Positions 1-8,169 of a stretch of 64,000 nucleotides of DNA are shown here, piece by piece. The DNA comes from Roseivirga misakiensis (GTDB lineage Bacteria > Bacteroidota > Bacteroidia > Cytophagales > Cyclobacteriaceae). The notes beneath the pieces are model-generated. The model did not search any database. It was given only the letters and a program-made list of their open reading frames with translations, and was not told where the DNA came from. Location: positions 248,001 through 312,000 of the forward strand of contig NZ_MDGQ01000005.1 of the NCBI RefSeq assembly GCF_001747105.1, written 5' to 3'. The translations under genes were made by a program, and so were the position numbers. Positions within the stretch are counted from its first letter, which is position 1. Each line of letters begins with the position of its first letter.

Positions 1-1684
1 CATAGTTGACTGTTGTATCGAAGTTTATTCGTGCTGCCAAGTCGTAGTTTAAAGCCGCTAAATTTCCTTCGCTGATTACAGAATTCGCTTGCCGATCATC
101 TACAAAGTATACATAGGCCGAATCATAGTTTTCGTACCTGTAGTGCGCTAATCCCAAGTTGTTTTCTACTTCTTTACTCTCCTCTATTTCAGGAGAATTC
201 ATAAGCGTGGTCAATTCGCGATATAGTAGGTCGCGATCAGCAAAGTAATTACTGTAGGCAACTCGAGCTTTCGGGTTAGTGGATGCCTTTAATATGTTAT
301 TTAGTTTAAGCGGTATGTCATTGATTTCATCAGCTCTTTTTGCTTCTCTTGCCAGCGAAAAATTGGCTTTAAAATTATAGAAGTCGTAAAAGACGCTCTG
401 CTTATAATACTGCTCTGATAATATCGGGTTATCTACTTTATCTCCTAAAGCCGCAAGCATACTGTATTGGCCAGCTTTCACCTGATAATAAGGCCTGTTG
501 TTTAAGTAAAATATGCCTCCTAGAAACATGACAAAAGCCATAAACCTTGCGACCAAAATAGGGGCTCTCAGTCCTTTAAAAAATACTGGCCAAACGTCAA
601 GATTTTCTAGCAGAGGCGGGGTGAAATTTACTACAGCGTAGAAAAAGAAAGTCAGTCCAAATGTCATATGACTAATGATAATCACCCATTCTAGAGCGTT
701 TGTGATCGAGTCATTGACAGTAAGTTTAGCAAAAGCAATGAGTATCAAAACCAGACTACAACCGATCGGGTAGAGCCAGTTTTTAACGAGTCGAGATTCT
801 TCTCTTTCAGTCAAACCATGAAGTTTTTTGTCTATGCAGAAATAGCCAGAAGTCATAGAAAGTATGAGAAGAATGTATGGGTTAATAGTATAAATACTAA
901 AGGATGTATAACCTGTGCGTTGTAAGAAAATAAGAGTAGCAATACCTACGTATATGGCCCCGATGATCAAGAAGTGTCTCAGGCTTTGTTTACCATTACT
1001 AGACCCCTGAGTGGTAAGCTTAAAAAGACTGTAAATATTATCGCCTGCAATAAATACGATGAAAATGGTTGCCAGAATTACGGGTCCCATTATACCGAAA
1101 GAAATGGTTACTAAATGAGGATAGCTCAAATCAGTAGCATACAGGATCACCCCAATGATACTGCCATAAAGTAAAAGATTTGCCCCTAACCTAAACCAAA
1201 ATCTAACATGGGGATAAAAAGTGTGGAATAAGTAAGAGACTATGGCATAGCCACCAATAACACCATAAGTTAAATAATCCGTAGCAATGCCTAATTCTTC
1301 CAACCTGAGTTGGATAAGGACAAATACGATGACACCTGAAACAATGAAATAGCTGAACCTATCTAAATAGGTCACGAGTGTAGAAACTGTGATTAAGGCC
1401 AAGAAGAAGATTGCAAAGACTATAGTTTCTGGCCAGCCCAAATAGCGAATATCTTCTGTAAAATATTTTTGCCAGCTTATAATCTGATCCACATAAAGCC
1501 CAGAAGTCTCACCATTTAATTGAAAGTATTCTAGTAAAAGTGGTCGAGTTTTAAAGTTGGTATCTACTTGCCACGGAAGGGCCAAATTATCGCCAACGAT
1601 CAACGCATATACAAAAATAGCCAAGCACACTGCAGTCAATGCTATACTCGCTGTCTTAAGTATGTTGATTGTTCTATTGTCCAA
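1..1684 (-). CDS. Polytopic membrane protein with C-terminal TPR-like repeats (3' end outside window)
   Basis: An open minus-strand frame runs from the window edge to an in-frame TAG just upstream of position 1684. No ATG lies near the N-terminus, so I take TTG at 1684-1682 as the start; a later GTG would cut off the first membrane segment. The N-terminal part is a series of hydrophobic segments with short loops, beginning with a signal-anchor-like helix. The part nearest the window edge is soluble and TPR-like (for example ENNLGLAHYRYENYDSAYVY and NLAALNYDLA). I do not recognise a named family. Polytopic proteins with a periplasmic TPR tail often work in envelope assembly or glycan transfer, but nothing here proves that. 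It lies 26 nt downstream of gatC on the same strand, so it is probably co-transcribed with plsC and gatC. Confidence 0.75.
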   Translation of the reverse strand, partial: MDNRTINILKTASIALTAVCLAIFVYALIVGDNLALPWQVDTNFKTRPLLLEYFQLNGETSGLYVDQIISWQKYFTEDIRYLGWPETIVFAIFFLALITVSTLVTYLDRFSYFIVSGVIVFVLIQLRLEELGIATDYLTYGVIGGYAIVSYLFHTFYPHVRFWFRLGANLLLYGSIIGVILYATDLSYPHLVTISFGIMGPVILATIFIVFIAGDNIYSLFKLTTQGSSNGKQSLRHFLIIGAIYVGIATLIFLQRTGYTSFSIYTINPYILLILSMTSGYFCIDKKLHGLTEREESRLVKNWLYPIGCSLVLILIAFAKLTVNDSITNALEWVIIISHMTFGLTFFFYAVVNFTPPLLENLDVWPVFFKGLRAPILVARFMAFVMFLGGIFYLNNRPYYQVKAGQYSMLAALGDKVDNPILSEQYYKQSVFYDFYNFKANFSLAREAKRADEINDIPLKLNNILKASTNPKARVAYSNYFADRDLLYRELTTLMNSPEIEESKEVENNLGLAHYRYENYDSAYVYFVDDRQANSVISEGNLAALNYDLAARINFDTTVNY

Positions 1685-1710
1685 ACTCTTTTGCTAGATG
1701 TAGATAGGTT

Positions 1711-2007
1711 TCACGAGGAGCGTTTAAGCACTTTTGGCACCTTAAAGAATGAGCCTTCTTTTTCTGGAGCATTTTTTAGCCCTTCCTCAGTACTAAGGGT
1801 AGATTCTACTTTGTCTGCTCTGAGCGAATTAACTTCTTGAGTTATGTGCGTAAGTGGTTCAACACCATCAGTATCCAGTTCACTGAGTTTATCTACCCAA
1901 TCCAGAATATTATTCATATCCGCTAAAAGCTGCTGCTCTTGTTCAGGCTGAATATTCAACCGAGCAAGATGTGCTATTTTGTCGATATCTTTTTTTTCAA
2001 CCTTCAT
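1711..2007 (-). CDS. gatC: Asp-tRNA(Asn)/Glu-tRNA(Gln) amidotransferase subunit C (GatC)
   Basis: This 98-residue protein is the usual GatC length. GatC is the small scaffold subunit of the GatCAB complex, which converts mis-charged Glu-tRNA(Gln) or Asp-tRNA(Asn) to the correct aminoacyl-tRNA in the cytoplasm. The sequence has the GatC pattern: an N-terminal helix with IDKIAHLARL, a helix with ILDWVDKLSELDTDGVEPL, and the later belt segment NSLRADKVE. The ATG lies inside the end of plsC (11-bp overlap), which suggests translational coupling. gatA and gatB are not in this window. Confidence 0.93.
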   Translation of the reverse strand: MKVEKKDIDKIAHLARLNIQPEQEQQLLADMNNILDWVDKLSELDTDGVEPLTHITQEVNSLRADKVESTLSTEEGLKNAPEKEGSFFKVPKVLKRSS

Positions 2008-2740
2008 TTGAATAAAACTGCTCTAGTTCCTTTTCTATTGTATCCCGAACCTGTCCTTTCAATGCTTTAATCGCTTCATCACCAGTGCCAGACGGCCAAA
2101 TAGGCTTGTGTACTTTCATGCTCACTATGCCTGGATGCATGGTTAGCGGCATTCTATCAGGCAAAAGTATATGATTACGGTGGATAGTTGCTGGAACAAT
2201 AGGAATTTGTTCCTCAACTGCAATTCTAAAACTACCTTCTTTAAATGAGGCCATTTGTGGAGGGTTTTTCGAAACTATCCCACCTTCTGGGAAAAAAATA
2301 ATACTAAAGCCCTCTTGAATCGCTTGGGTTACCGCTATCCAACTGGTATGTCTACTTCTCATGCTCTTTCTGTCAACAAGAATGTGCAATCGGCTGTACA
2401 TATAACCCCAAAGTGGTACTTTTCTCAAAGATGCCTTACCTATGAATTTAAAGTTGTGCCAAATTAATCCAACGGTAGGAATGTCTAGATAGGAGTTATG
2501 ATTTGTGCAGAATATGTATGTCTGTTTGGAATCTAATTTCTCTTCGAACCGAACTTTGGTTCTGTTTAAGAATAAGAAAAAGAAGAAAATTCTTGCCCAA
2601 ATATGGTTGAGTGGAGCAGCTAAACTTTCAAGAGGCTTTACAAAAATTGCCAGTAGGAAAAATGGCAGTAGAATTAAAAAGGTTAGTCCAAAAACTAAAA
2701 GTCCGTAGGCAGAGTAAATCTTAAGAAGACTCTTTTTCAT
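1997..2740 (-). CDS. plsC: 1-acyl-sn-glycerol-3-phosphate acyltransferase (PlsC family)
   Basis: PlsC-type acyltransferase, which adds the second acyl chain to lysophosphatidic acid at the inner membrane. The catalytic HX4D motif is at residues 81-86 (HNSYLD) and the substrate-binding FPEG motif at 150-153. Two hydrophobic segments lie between residues 10 and 60. The frame is open up to an ATG at 2785, but that codon sits in the loop of the hairpin terminator of the upstream gene, so I chose the ATG at 2740. This gives 247 residues starting MKKSLLKIYS, normal for the family. It overlaps gatC by 11 bp. Confidence 0.9.
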   Translation of the reverse strand: MKKSLLKIYSAYGLLVFGLTFLILLPFFLLAIFVKPLESLAAPLNHIWARIFFFFLFLNRTKVRFEEKLDSKQTYIFCTNHNSYLDIPTVGLIWHNFKFIGKASLRKVPLWGYMYSRLHILVDRKSMRSRHTSWIAVTQAIQEGFSIIFFPEGGIVSKNPPQMASFKEGSFRIAVEEQIPIVPATIHRNHILLPDRMPLTMHPGIVSMKVHKPIWPSGTGDEAIKALKGQVRDTIEKELEQFYSNEG

Positions 2741-2770
2741 GCTGTTGGCGAAGATAAGTAAAGCACAAAG

Positions 2771-2800
2771 AAAAAACGCAGCCATTGGCTGCGCTTTTTT
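2771..2800. terminator. Hairpin terminator, probably bidirectional
   Basis: A perfect 7-bp GC-rich stem (CGCAGCC at 2777-2783 and GGCTGCG at 2787-2793) has a 3-nt loop and a run of six Ts on each strand (2795-2800 on plus; complement of 2771-2776 on minus). It lies 22-50 nt past the stop of the flotillin gene, so it should end that minus-strand transcript and make plsC start a separate transcription unit. Confidence 0.8.
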
Positions 2801-2821
2801 GAGATATATTAATCGTTAAGC

Positions 2822-4429
2822 CTAGGCTTCTTGATCGTCTTCTGTATCACTTGAAACATCGTCAGCATCTTCTATAGCGTCACTATGTTTGCTTTCAATA
2901 TTTGCCAAAACGTCATTAGCAGTCATGCTTCCAAGATAATCTGGTAAGTCAATGCCCACTTGTTTAGCTAAATCATGAACCGGCGGAAGTGCGCTAATGA
3001 AGTTTCTAATAAAACCTGCAGTTGCATTGGTACCGTCACCGCCAGCACCACTACCTGAATCCCAAACAGTGATCTTATCGATCTGTAAGTTGGCAAGTGC
3101 CTCGGTTTGTCGCGATACTAATGATTCCATTTGCTCTAATAAGAGTAGAGTAGCCGCCGCTTTGCTATCGCCACCGCAAGCTTCAATGATCTCCTTATAA
3201 CCAGTAGCCTTAGCGTTAAGTAGCTCTTCCATACCTTTCGCCTCCGCTTGGAATTTCAGTAAGGTAGAGTCTGCTTCACCTTTAGCAAGGTTTATCGTTT
3301 CTTGTGCTTTTGCTTCCGCATCGATTACCTTTTTACGCTTGTTGATCTCATTTCGAATGATTTCTTCTTTCTCCAAACGTGCTAGTTCAGCAATTTTTTC
3401 AGATTCAAGAATCTCTTTTAAGGCCTCTGCTCTAGCCACATCACTTCGTCTTTTTGCCTCTGCTTTTTGCTCCTCAAGTGCAGCGATTGATACGGCTTCT
3501 TTTGCTCTTGATTCATTTTCCCCAGCGATTGCTTCTGCCTCAAGGTTTGCAATAGAAATCCTTTTCTTCGCCTCTGCCGCTTTTTTACCTTCATCCGAGA
3601 GGGCATCTTGTTCGGCAACTTGAACTTGCTGCTCGCTTGTTGCTTTAGCCTCTCCAATCGCGGCTTCAGTTTCAACATTGGCAATGGCAATTCGTTTTTT
3701 GGCTTCAGCTTGTTTTACACCTTCTTCAGATTGGGCTTGTTCTACTGCTACTTGGACGTCTTTTTCTCTAAAGGCTTTCGCTTGTCCCATCGCACCAGCA
3801 GATTCTTGTTGGGCTACCTCTACTACGGCTTGGTTAATTGCCTCCGCAGCAGCTTTCTTACCAATCGCCTCGATATACCCAGACTCATCAGTGATATCTT
3901 TTATGTTTACGTTGATGAGCTCAAGACCAATTTTATTTAATTCACTGGCGACATGCTTATTGATTAAACTCAAAAACTGCTCTCTGTCTTTATTAATTTC
4001 CTCAATAGAAAGTGTCGCAATAACTAGCCTCAGTTGACCGATTATAATGTCTAACGCTTGCATTTTTACTTCGTCTTCGGTTAATCCCAAAAGACGTTCA
4101 GCAGCATTCAACATGATGCCCTCTTTTATAGAAATACCAACAGTAAATGTACTTGGTGTATTAATACGAATGTTTTGTTTGGATAAAGCACCTTTCAAAT
4201 CAATCTCAATGGGTATTGGGCTCAGCGTGAGATATTGATAATCTTGGATGATGGGGATGATTAAGGCACCGCCACCATGAATACACTTAGCACTCTTCTC
4301 AGGTCCAACCTTACCATAAACAACCAATATTTTGTTTGATGGACAGCGCTTATAGCGTGAAATTAGAATGATAATGAGCACTAAAAAAAAGCCGACAGCT
4401 ATGCCGATAACCGGTGAGATTAATTCCAT
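2822..4429 (-). CDS. Flotillin-like SPFH-domain membrane protein (YqiK/FloT type)
   Basis: Scaffold protein of bacterial membrane microdomains. An N-terminal membrane hairpin (residues about 5-25) is followed by an SPFH/Band 7 domain (about 30-190) and a long Ala/Glu/Lys-rich coiled coil (about 195-420). Inside the coil are two tandem units of about 44 residues (225-268 and 269-311), each with VQVA near its start and an AEAKKRI-IAN core. The tail is acidic. A longer frame to 4489 would run 56 nt into the upstream gene; ATG 4429 lies 4 nt after that gene's stop and puts the membrane segment at the N-terminus, giving 535 residues. The upstream gene is NfeD-like, the classic flotillin partner. 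A hairpin terminator follows. Confidence 0.9.
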   Translation of the reverse strand: MELISPVIGIAVGFFLVLIIILISRYKRCPSNKILVVYGKVGPEKSAKCIHGGGALIIPIIQDYQYLTLSPIPIEIDLKGALSKQNIRINTPSTFTVGISIKEGIMLNAAERLLGLTEDEVKMQALDIIIGQLRLVIATLSIEEINKDREQFLSLINKHVASELNKIGLELINVNIKDITDESGYIEAIGKKAAAEAINQAVVEVAQQESAGAMGQAKAFREKDVQVAVEQAQSEEGVKQAEAKKRIAIANVETEAAIGEAKATSEQQVQVAEQDALSDEGKKAAEAKKRISIANLEAEAIAGENESRAKEAVSIAALEEQKAEAKRRSDVARAEALKEILESEKIAELARLEKEEIIRNEINKRKKVIDAEAKAQETINLAKGEADSTLLKFQAEAKGMEELLNAKATGYKEIIEACGGDSKAAATLLLLEQMESLVSRQTEALANLQIDKITVWDSGSGAGGDGTNATAGFIRNFISALPPVHDLAKQVGIDLPDYLGSMTANDVLANIESKHSDAIEDADDVSSDTEDDQEA

Positions 4430-4433
4430 ATTT

Positions 4434-4955
4434 TTAATTTTCGTTAAAAGGTTCAACAAGTAATTTTCCGTGAGACAGGTCGTAGACAAGTACTTTCGTG
4501 CCAGTTTTGATAGCCTCAGATTTAGTTTGTGCGCTATAAGTTTTTAGCCCACCCTGAAGTACTATTTGTATTTGACCTTCACCTGATTGTTTTTCAGGAA
4601 TGGTCAAGTAAACAGTACCAGTTTTTCCAATCGCATTTTCGATTGTGACATTTCCTTTTGTTTCTATCCCCTTTAGTTTGTTTAGCAGGTAAATGCTAAT
4701 GATATAAAAGACAATGCCCACAGCAATAGACGTAAACAATATGAGTGTTCCACTCATATCTGTTTTATCATGGGCTAGATATCCTGTCCATCCAGACACC
4801 GCAAAAAATGCAATGAGGGCGTTGAAAGAGAAACTATCTCCCAAACCCTCAAACTCCAACTCATCTATGTCTAAACCAAAAAGACTTAGCAGAAAAATGA
4901 TGCCTAGAAGAACGCTTGAGATAAGCGCAATATTCCAATAAAGATCTACTGTCAT
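4434..4955 (-). CDS. NfeD-like membrane protein with C-terminal OB-fold (YqiJ-like), flotillin partner
   Basis: This 173-residue protein has an N-terminal membrane segment, two more central segments (about residues 45-65 and 70-92), and a small beta-rich domain from about residue 100 (IENAIGKTGTVYLTIPEKQ ... GTKVLVYDLSHGKLLVEPF) typical of the NfeD OB-fold. It lacks the ClpP-like protease domain found in the NfeD encoded at 6749-8128. Short NfeD proteins of this kind are encoded beside flotillins and are thought to join them in membrane microdomains. It lies 4 nt upstream of the flotillin ATG, so the two are certainly one operon. The 166-nt gap upstream shows no good TAnnTTTG match. Confidence 0.85.
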   Translation of the reverse strand: MTVDLYWNIALISSVLLGIIFLLSLFGLDIDELEFEGLGDSFSFNALIAFFAVSGWTGYLAHDKTDMSGTLILFTSIAVGIVFYIISIYLLNKLKGIETKGNVTIENAIGKTGTVYLTIPEKQSGEGQIQIVLQGGLKTYSAQTKSEAIKTGTKVLVYDLSHGKLLVEPFNEN

Positions 4956-5121
4956 ACGAAAAGATTTAAATGAAAAAGGTGATGGAAATCAATAAGAAAT
5001 ATACCGAATTGATCACTACATATCTATAGTATACTCTATAAATATTTACCTTTTATACAGAGTTATTTCCAGTGGATTTTCCGACGGATAAACGGTTTTG
5101 GACACAGCCGATGTTGATCAA

Positions 5122-5493
5122 TTATTTATTGATCATATGCAACGCGGCCTTATAAACATAGTCCCAGTATTCATCCTTTTGTTGTTCTGGAAATGAAGCT
5201 TTCTCCAGTGCATTATACATGTGTTGTAGCCATCTAGTCGCTTCTTCCTGTCCAATTTGCCACTGAAAGTGTCGTCTTCGGAGCATTGGGTGGCCACGTT
5301 CATCAGTATAGGTCTGCCTACCGCCGAGTACTTGAATTAAAAAGAGTTTTAATCTGTTTTTTGCTGGTAAGAGGTCTTCTGGGTACATTTTTCTAAGCAC
5401 GTCATCTTCTGCTATGCCCGCATAGAAATCATCCACCAATTGCAGGATGTTATCCTCCCCAATGCGTTCATACAGGGTTCGCTTTTGGCTCAC
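5122..5493 (-). CDS. Truncated haemoglobin, group II (trHbO)
   Basis: This 123-residue globin has the group II pattern: YERIG at the start, FY (B10 Tyr24), MYPEDL, the LGG motif after the E helix, RGHPMLRRRH with proximal His75, and G8 Trp88 in RWLQHM. Group II truncated globins bind O2, NO or peroxide and act in redox or nitrosative stress rather than O2 transport. The start codon is GTG at 5493-5491, which overlaps the TGA stop of the preceding PLP-enzyme gene as GTGA, so translation is probably coupled. A small palindrome (TGATCAAT, 5-nt loop, ATTGATCA at 5115-5135) covers the stop codon. Confidence 0.92.
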   Translation of the reverse strand: MSQKRTLYERIGEDNILQLVDDFYAGIAEDDVLRKMYPEDLLPAKNRLKLFLIQVLGGRQTYTDERGHPMLRRRHFQWQIGQEEATRWLQHMYNALEKASFPEQQKDEYWDYVYKAALHMINK

Positions 5494-6749
5494 TGAATTT
5501 GATTTAAGGCTTGATCGAAGTCGGAAATTAGATCGTTTGGGTCTTCTATGCCAACTGATATTCTGATTAATCCAGGAGTAATATTGTTTTTCAAACGGTC
5601 TTGCTCATCCATATTTGAACTACTCATGGTATAAGGATGTGAAGCCAGTGTTTCCGTACTGCCCAAAGAAACCGCCAGTTTTGCTAATTCTAGTCCATTC
5701 AAGAAACTAAAAGCCTCCTTTTCACCACCATTGACCTCAAAAGCCATCATGGCACCGGCGGAATTTTGTTGATTTTGATAAATACGAAAATCGGTATGAT
5801 CTTCTGTTAAATGACCTAGATAATATACACGCTTTACTTTGTTATGAGACTTCAGAAAATCAGCTAACCTTTCGGTATTTGCGGCCTGTTTCTCCATTCT
5901 AAGCGTCACCGTCTCAAGACTGCGCGTAATGAGCCAAGAGGTGAAAGGGGATGCCATACAACCTAATATCGTCCTCAAGCCTTTCACTTGTCGAATTAGT
6001 TCTTCTTTTCCAGAACAGGCGCCAGCGATTACATCGCTATGGCCTCCAATATATTTAGTGGCAGAGTATAAATTTAAATCCGCACCATGCGCTATTGGCT
6101 TTTGAAAAACAGGCCCAAGATAAGTATTATCAACAGCAAGGATTGGTCGATTTCCGCTGGTAGAAAGCTCTTGAACTAAACTCGAAGCCATACCAATATC
6201 AGTGAGGCTAAGCGTAGGGTTTGCAGGAGTTTCTATATAGATCATTTTGAGTCTATCTGCCCTTGGATGCGAGGCAACCATGGCCTTAATATCTTCCTTA
6301 GTGGCTCGATGCTCAAATTCTAGCCATTCAATATCAAACTGATTTAAAGTGTGTTTTATAAAGCTATCAGTGCCGCCATAAAGCGGAGATGACATTAAAA
6401 TAAGATCCCCAGCTTTGCAGAAGGTCATAATAGTAGTAGAGATAGCCGCCATTCCACTTTCGAAAAATGCCGAATCTTCAGCACCATCGAGCTGTGATAA
6501 ACGGAATTCGGCTGCCGTCAAGTTGGGATGGTTTAGCCTAGTGTAAATAAGGCTTTGGTTTCTTTCCTCTAGCGTTTCAGCTCCAGCGTACTTCTTGAAG
6601 AATTCTTTTCCCTCTTCCGCTGTGTTAAACATGAACGTGGATGTTTGGAAGATGGGGTTTTTAATAGAATTTAAAACACTCGATGGATCGTGCCCTGCTC
6701 CGACGACTAAGCTTTCGGCGCTAAACTTATCTTGATTTTTCTTATTCAT
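5490..6749 (-). CDS. PLP-dependent trans-sulfuration enzyme, cystathionine gamma-synthase / methionine gamma-lyase family
   Basis: This 419-residue fold-type I PLP enzyme of the Cys/Met metabolism family has the Schiff-base lysine at K232 (SATKYIGGHSD), the cofactor aspartate in AVDNTYLGP (D207), and the Tyr/Arg phosphate contact YTRLNHP near residue 70. The family includes cystathionine gamma-synthase, cystathionine gamma-lyase, methionine gamma-lyase and O-acetylhomoserine sulfhydrylase; sequence alone does not separate these. It is the middle gene of a tightly overlapping operon: its ATG shares one base with the stop of nfeD (TAATG), and its TGA overlaps the GTG start of the truncated globin. 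Confidence 0.88.
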   Translation of the reverse strand: MNKKNQDKFSAESLVVGAGHDPSSVLNSIKNPIFQTSTFMFNTAEEGKEFFKKYAGAETLEERNQSLIYTRLNHPNLTAAEFRLSQLDGAEDSAFFESGMAAISTTIMTFCKAGDLILMSSPLYGGTDSFIKHTLNQFDIEWLEFEHRATKEDIKAMVASHPRADRLKMIYIETPANPTLSLTDIGMASSLVQELSTSGNRPILAVDNTYLGPVFQKPIAHGADLNLYSATKYIGGHSDVIAGACSGKEELIRQVKGLRTILGCMASPFTSWLITRSLETVTLRMEKQAANTERLADFLKSHNKVKRVYYLGHLTEDHTDFRIYQNQQNSAGAMMAFEVNGGEKEAFSFLNGLELAKLAVSLGSTETLASHPYTMSSSNMDEQDRLKNNITPGLIRISVGIEDPNDLISDFDQALNQIQ

Positions 6750-8128
6750 TATTTCGCAGCTCTTACTTTCAGTGTGGCTCCTTCTTGGCTGATTACGATA
6801 ATGCTCTCACCCTTTTCCACATATTCTCCGCGAGTATAGGCATCGTAAATTTCACCATCTAATTCTATTCTACCACTGGGCCTAAGAATTGTATTTGCGG
6901 TACCTTTTTTACCCACCATATTTTCTGGAAAACGGGTAGAAACGTAGCCATCTTTTCGCTCTTGTGTTTCAACAAGTGCCACACGATTGAACATCTGGGT
7001 TTTAGTGATCCGATAACCAAAAATGAAAAGGAGGAGCATCGAACTAAAGATGCCTACACCTACTACCGTAGCGGCTGTAGTTATATCCTCTGTCGGCACA
7101 TAGTCAAAATTAAAAAAGTCATTGCCGATCATCATGAAAATGAGTGAGCCCACAATACATATTATCCCCGAAACTCCAGCGACACCAAATCCTGGAATAA
7201 CAAATACTTCTAAAGCAATGAGAACAAAACCAACAAAAAAGACAGCAATTTCCCAATTGGCAGCTAAACCATTGAGGTAGTAGGGGACTAGATATAAGAT
7301 TAGGGCTATACCTGCCGCTGCTAGCGGAAAACCGACACCTGGCGTTTGAAGTTCAAAGAAGATACCGGCTGTAATCACTAAAATTAGAATTCCACTAACA
7401 AAAGGGTTCAGGAAAAACGAGATGACTTGTTCTGTTGAAGACAATTCATATTCAATGATCTCGAAATCTTCAATATTATTACGTTTAAGAATATCATCAA
7501 TACTAGTTACCTCTCCTTCACAAAAACCATTGGCGATAGCTTCAGAAGTAGTAAATGTTACAATCTTTCCAGCTTCTGTTACTCCCTCTATTTCTACACG
7601 GTCATCAACCATGCCTTCTGCGATAAGAGGGTCCCTTCCAGTCTGTTCAGCTGTGGATCTCATGATAGACCGCATGTAGGACTGGTATTTGTCAGGTGCC
7701 TGAGAACCATCGTTTCCATTTACTAAGGTAGCCGCTCCAATATTAGCGCCGGATACCATATATATACTATCTGCTGCAATGGAGATCAATGCGCCAGCAG
7801 AGGCGGCGTCATTATTGATATACATCCAAACGGGCTTTTCGTATTCAAGAATCCTAGTCCTAATGTCATTGGCATCAGCCACAGCACCACCGTAAGTATC
7901 CATATCGATGATGATAATATCAGCATTTTCAGATGTAGCCTGCTCTAATGCTAAATCTACGTATCGATTCATTCTTGGGTCAATATCGGCCCTTATTTCC
8001 ATCAAGAAAACCCTTGTTTTAGTCGAATCAGACTTCGCTTGCTCCTCTGCCAAAACTACAAATGTGAGTAGTAGTACAGAAAGAAGTACAATTGACCTTA
8101 CGACATTTTTTATTCCTTTGATACCCAC
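6749..8128 (-). CDS. NfeD membrane-bound serine protease (ClpP-class), full length
   Basis: This 459-residue protein has a signal peptide (about residues 8-27), a periplasmic ClpP/SppA-like protease domain (about 38-210), four to five membrane segments (about 235-375) and a C-terminal OB-fold (about 400-459). The nucleophile is very probably Ser110 in NNDAASAGALIS; DTYGGAVADA before it forms the oxyanion region, and Lys147 is the likely general base of the Ser-Lys dyad known in this family. Such proteases cleave hydrophobic membrane proteins, including stomatin/flotillin relatives. It heads the operon with the PLP enzyme and globin, and is divergent from the DUF4905 gene, whose predicted promoter overlaps its first codons. 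Confidence 0.9.
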   Translation of the reverse strand: MGIKGIKNVVRSIVLLSVLLLTFVVLAEEQAKSDSTKTRVFLMEIRADIDPRMNRYVDLALEQATSENADIIIIDMDTYGGAVADANDIRTRILEYEKPVWMYINNDAASAGALISIAADSIYMVSGANIGAATLVNGNDGSQAPDKYQSYMRSIMRSTAEQTGRDPLIAEGMVDDRVEIEGVTEAGKIVTFTTSEAIANGFCEGEVTSIDDILKRNNIEDFEIIEYELSSTEQVISFFLNPFVSGILILVITAGIFFELQTPGVGFPLAAAGIALILYLVPYYLNGLAANWEIAVFFVGFVLIALEVFVIPGFGVAGVSGIICIVGSLIFMMIGNDFFNFDYVPTEDITTAATVVGVGIFSSMLLLFIFGYRITKTQMFNRVALVETQERKDGYVSTRFPENMVGKKGTANTILRPSGRIELDGEIYDAYTRGEYVEKGESIIVISQEGATLKVRAAK

Positions 8129-8146
8129 CTGAATCGCTTATTTTTG
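8117..8146 (+). promoter_or_regulatory. Bacteroidota-type promoter (-33 TTTG, -7 TATTTTTG)
   Basis: TTTG at 8117-8120 and TATTTTTG at 8139-8146 are 18 nt apart, which fits the known Bacteroidetes consensus of TTTG and TAnnTTTG. Transcription would start near 8152, giving a leader of about 18 nt before the TTG start at 8170. It lies partly inside the start of the divergent nfeD gene. Confidence 0.55.
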
Positions 8147-8169
8147 TCTCAAATTACAAATAAAAGGCC

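Noticed and set aside
3339-3940. Three plus-strand open frames (3339-3623, 3608-3940, 3678-4037) opposite the flotillin coiled coil
   Set aside because: They mirror the Ala/Glu-rich repeat of the flotillin gene; sequences are low complexity (Ser/Ala/Phe) and have no start signals or family match.
5115-5135. Palindrome TGATCAAT/ATTGATCA over the globin stop as a terminator
   Set aside because: AT-rich, no T run, and it spans the stop codon; it may be chance.
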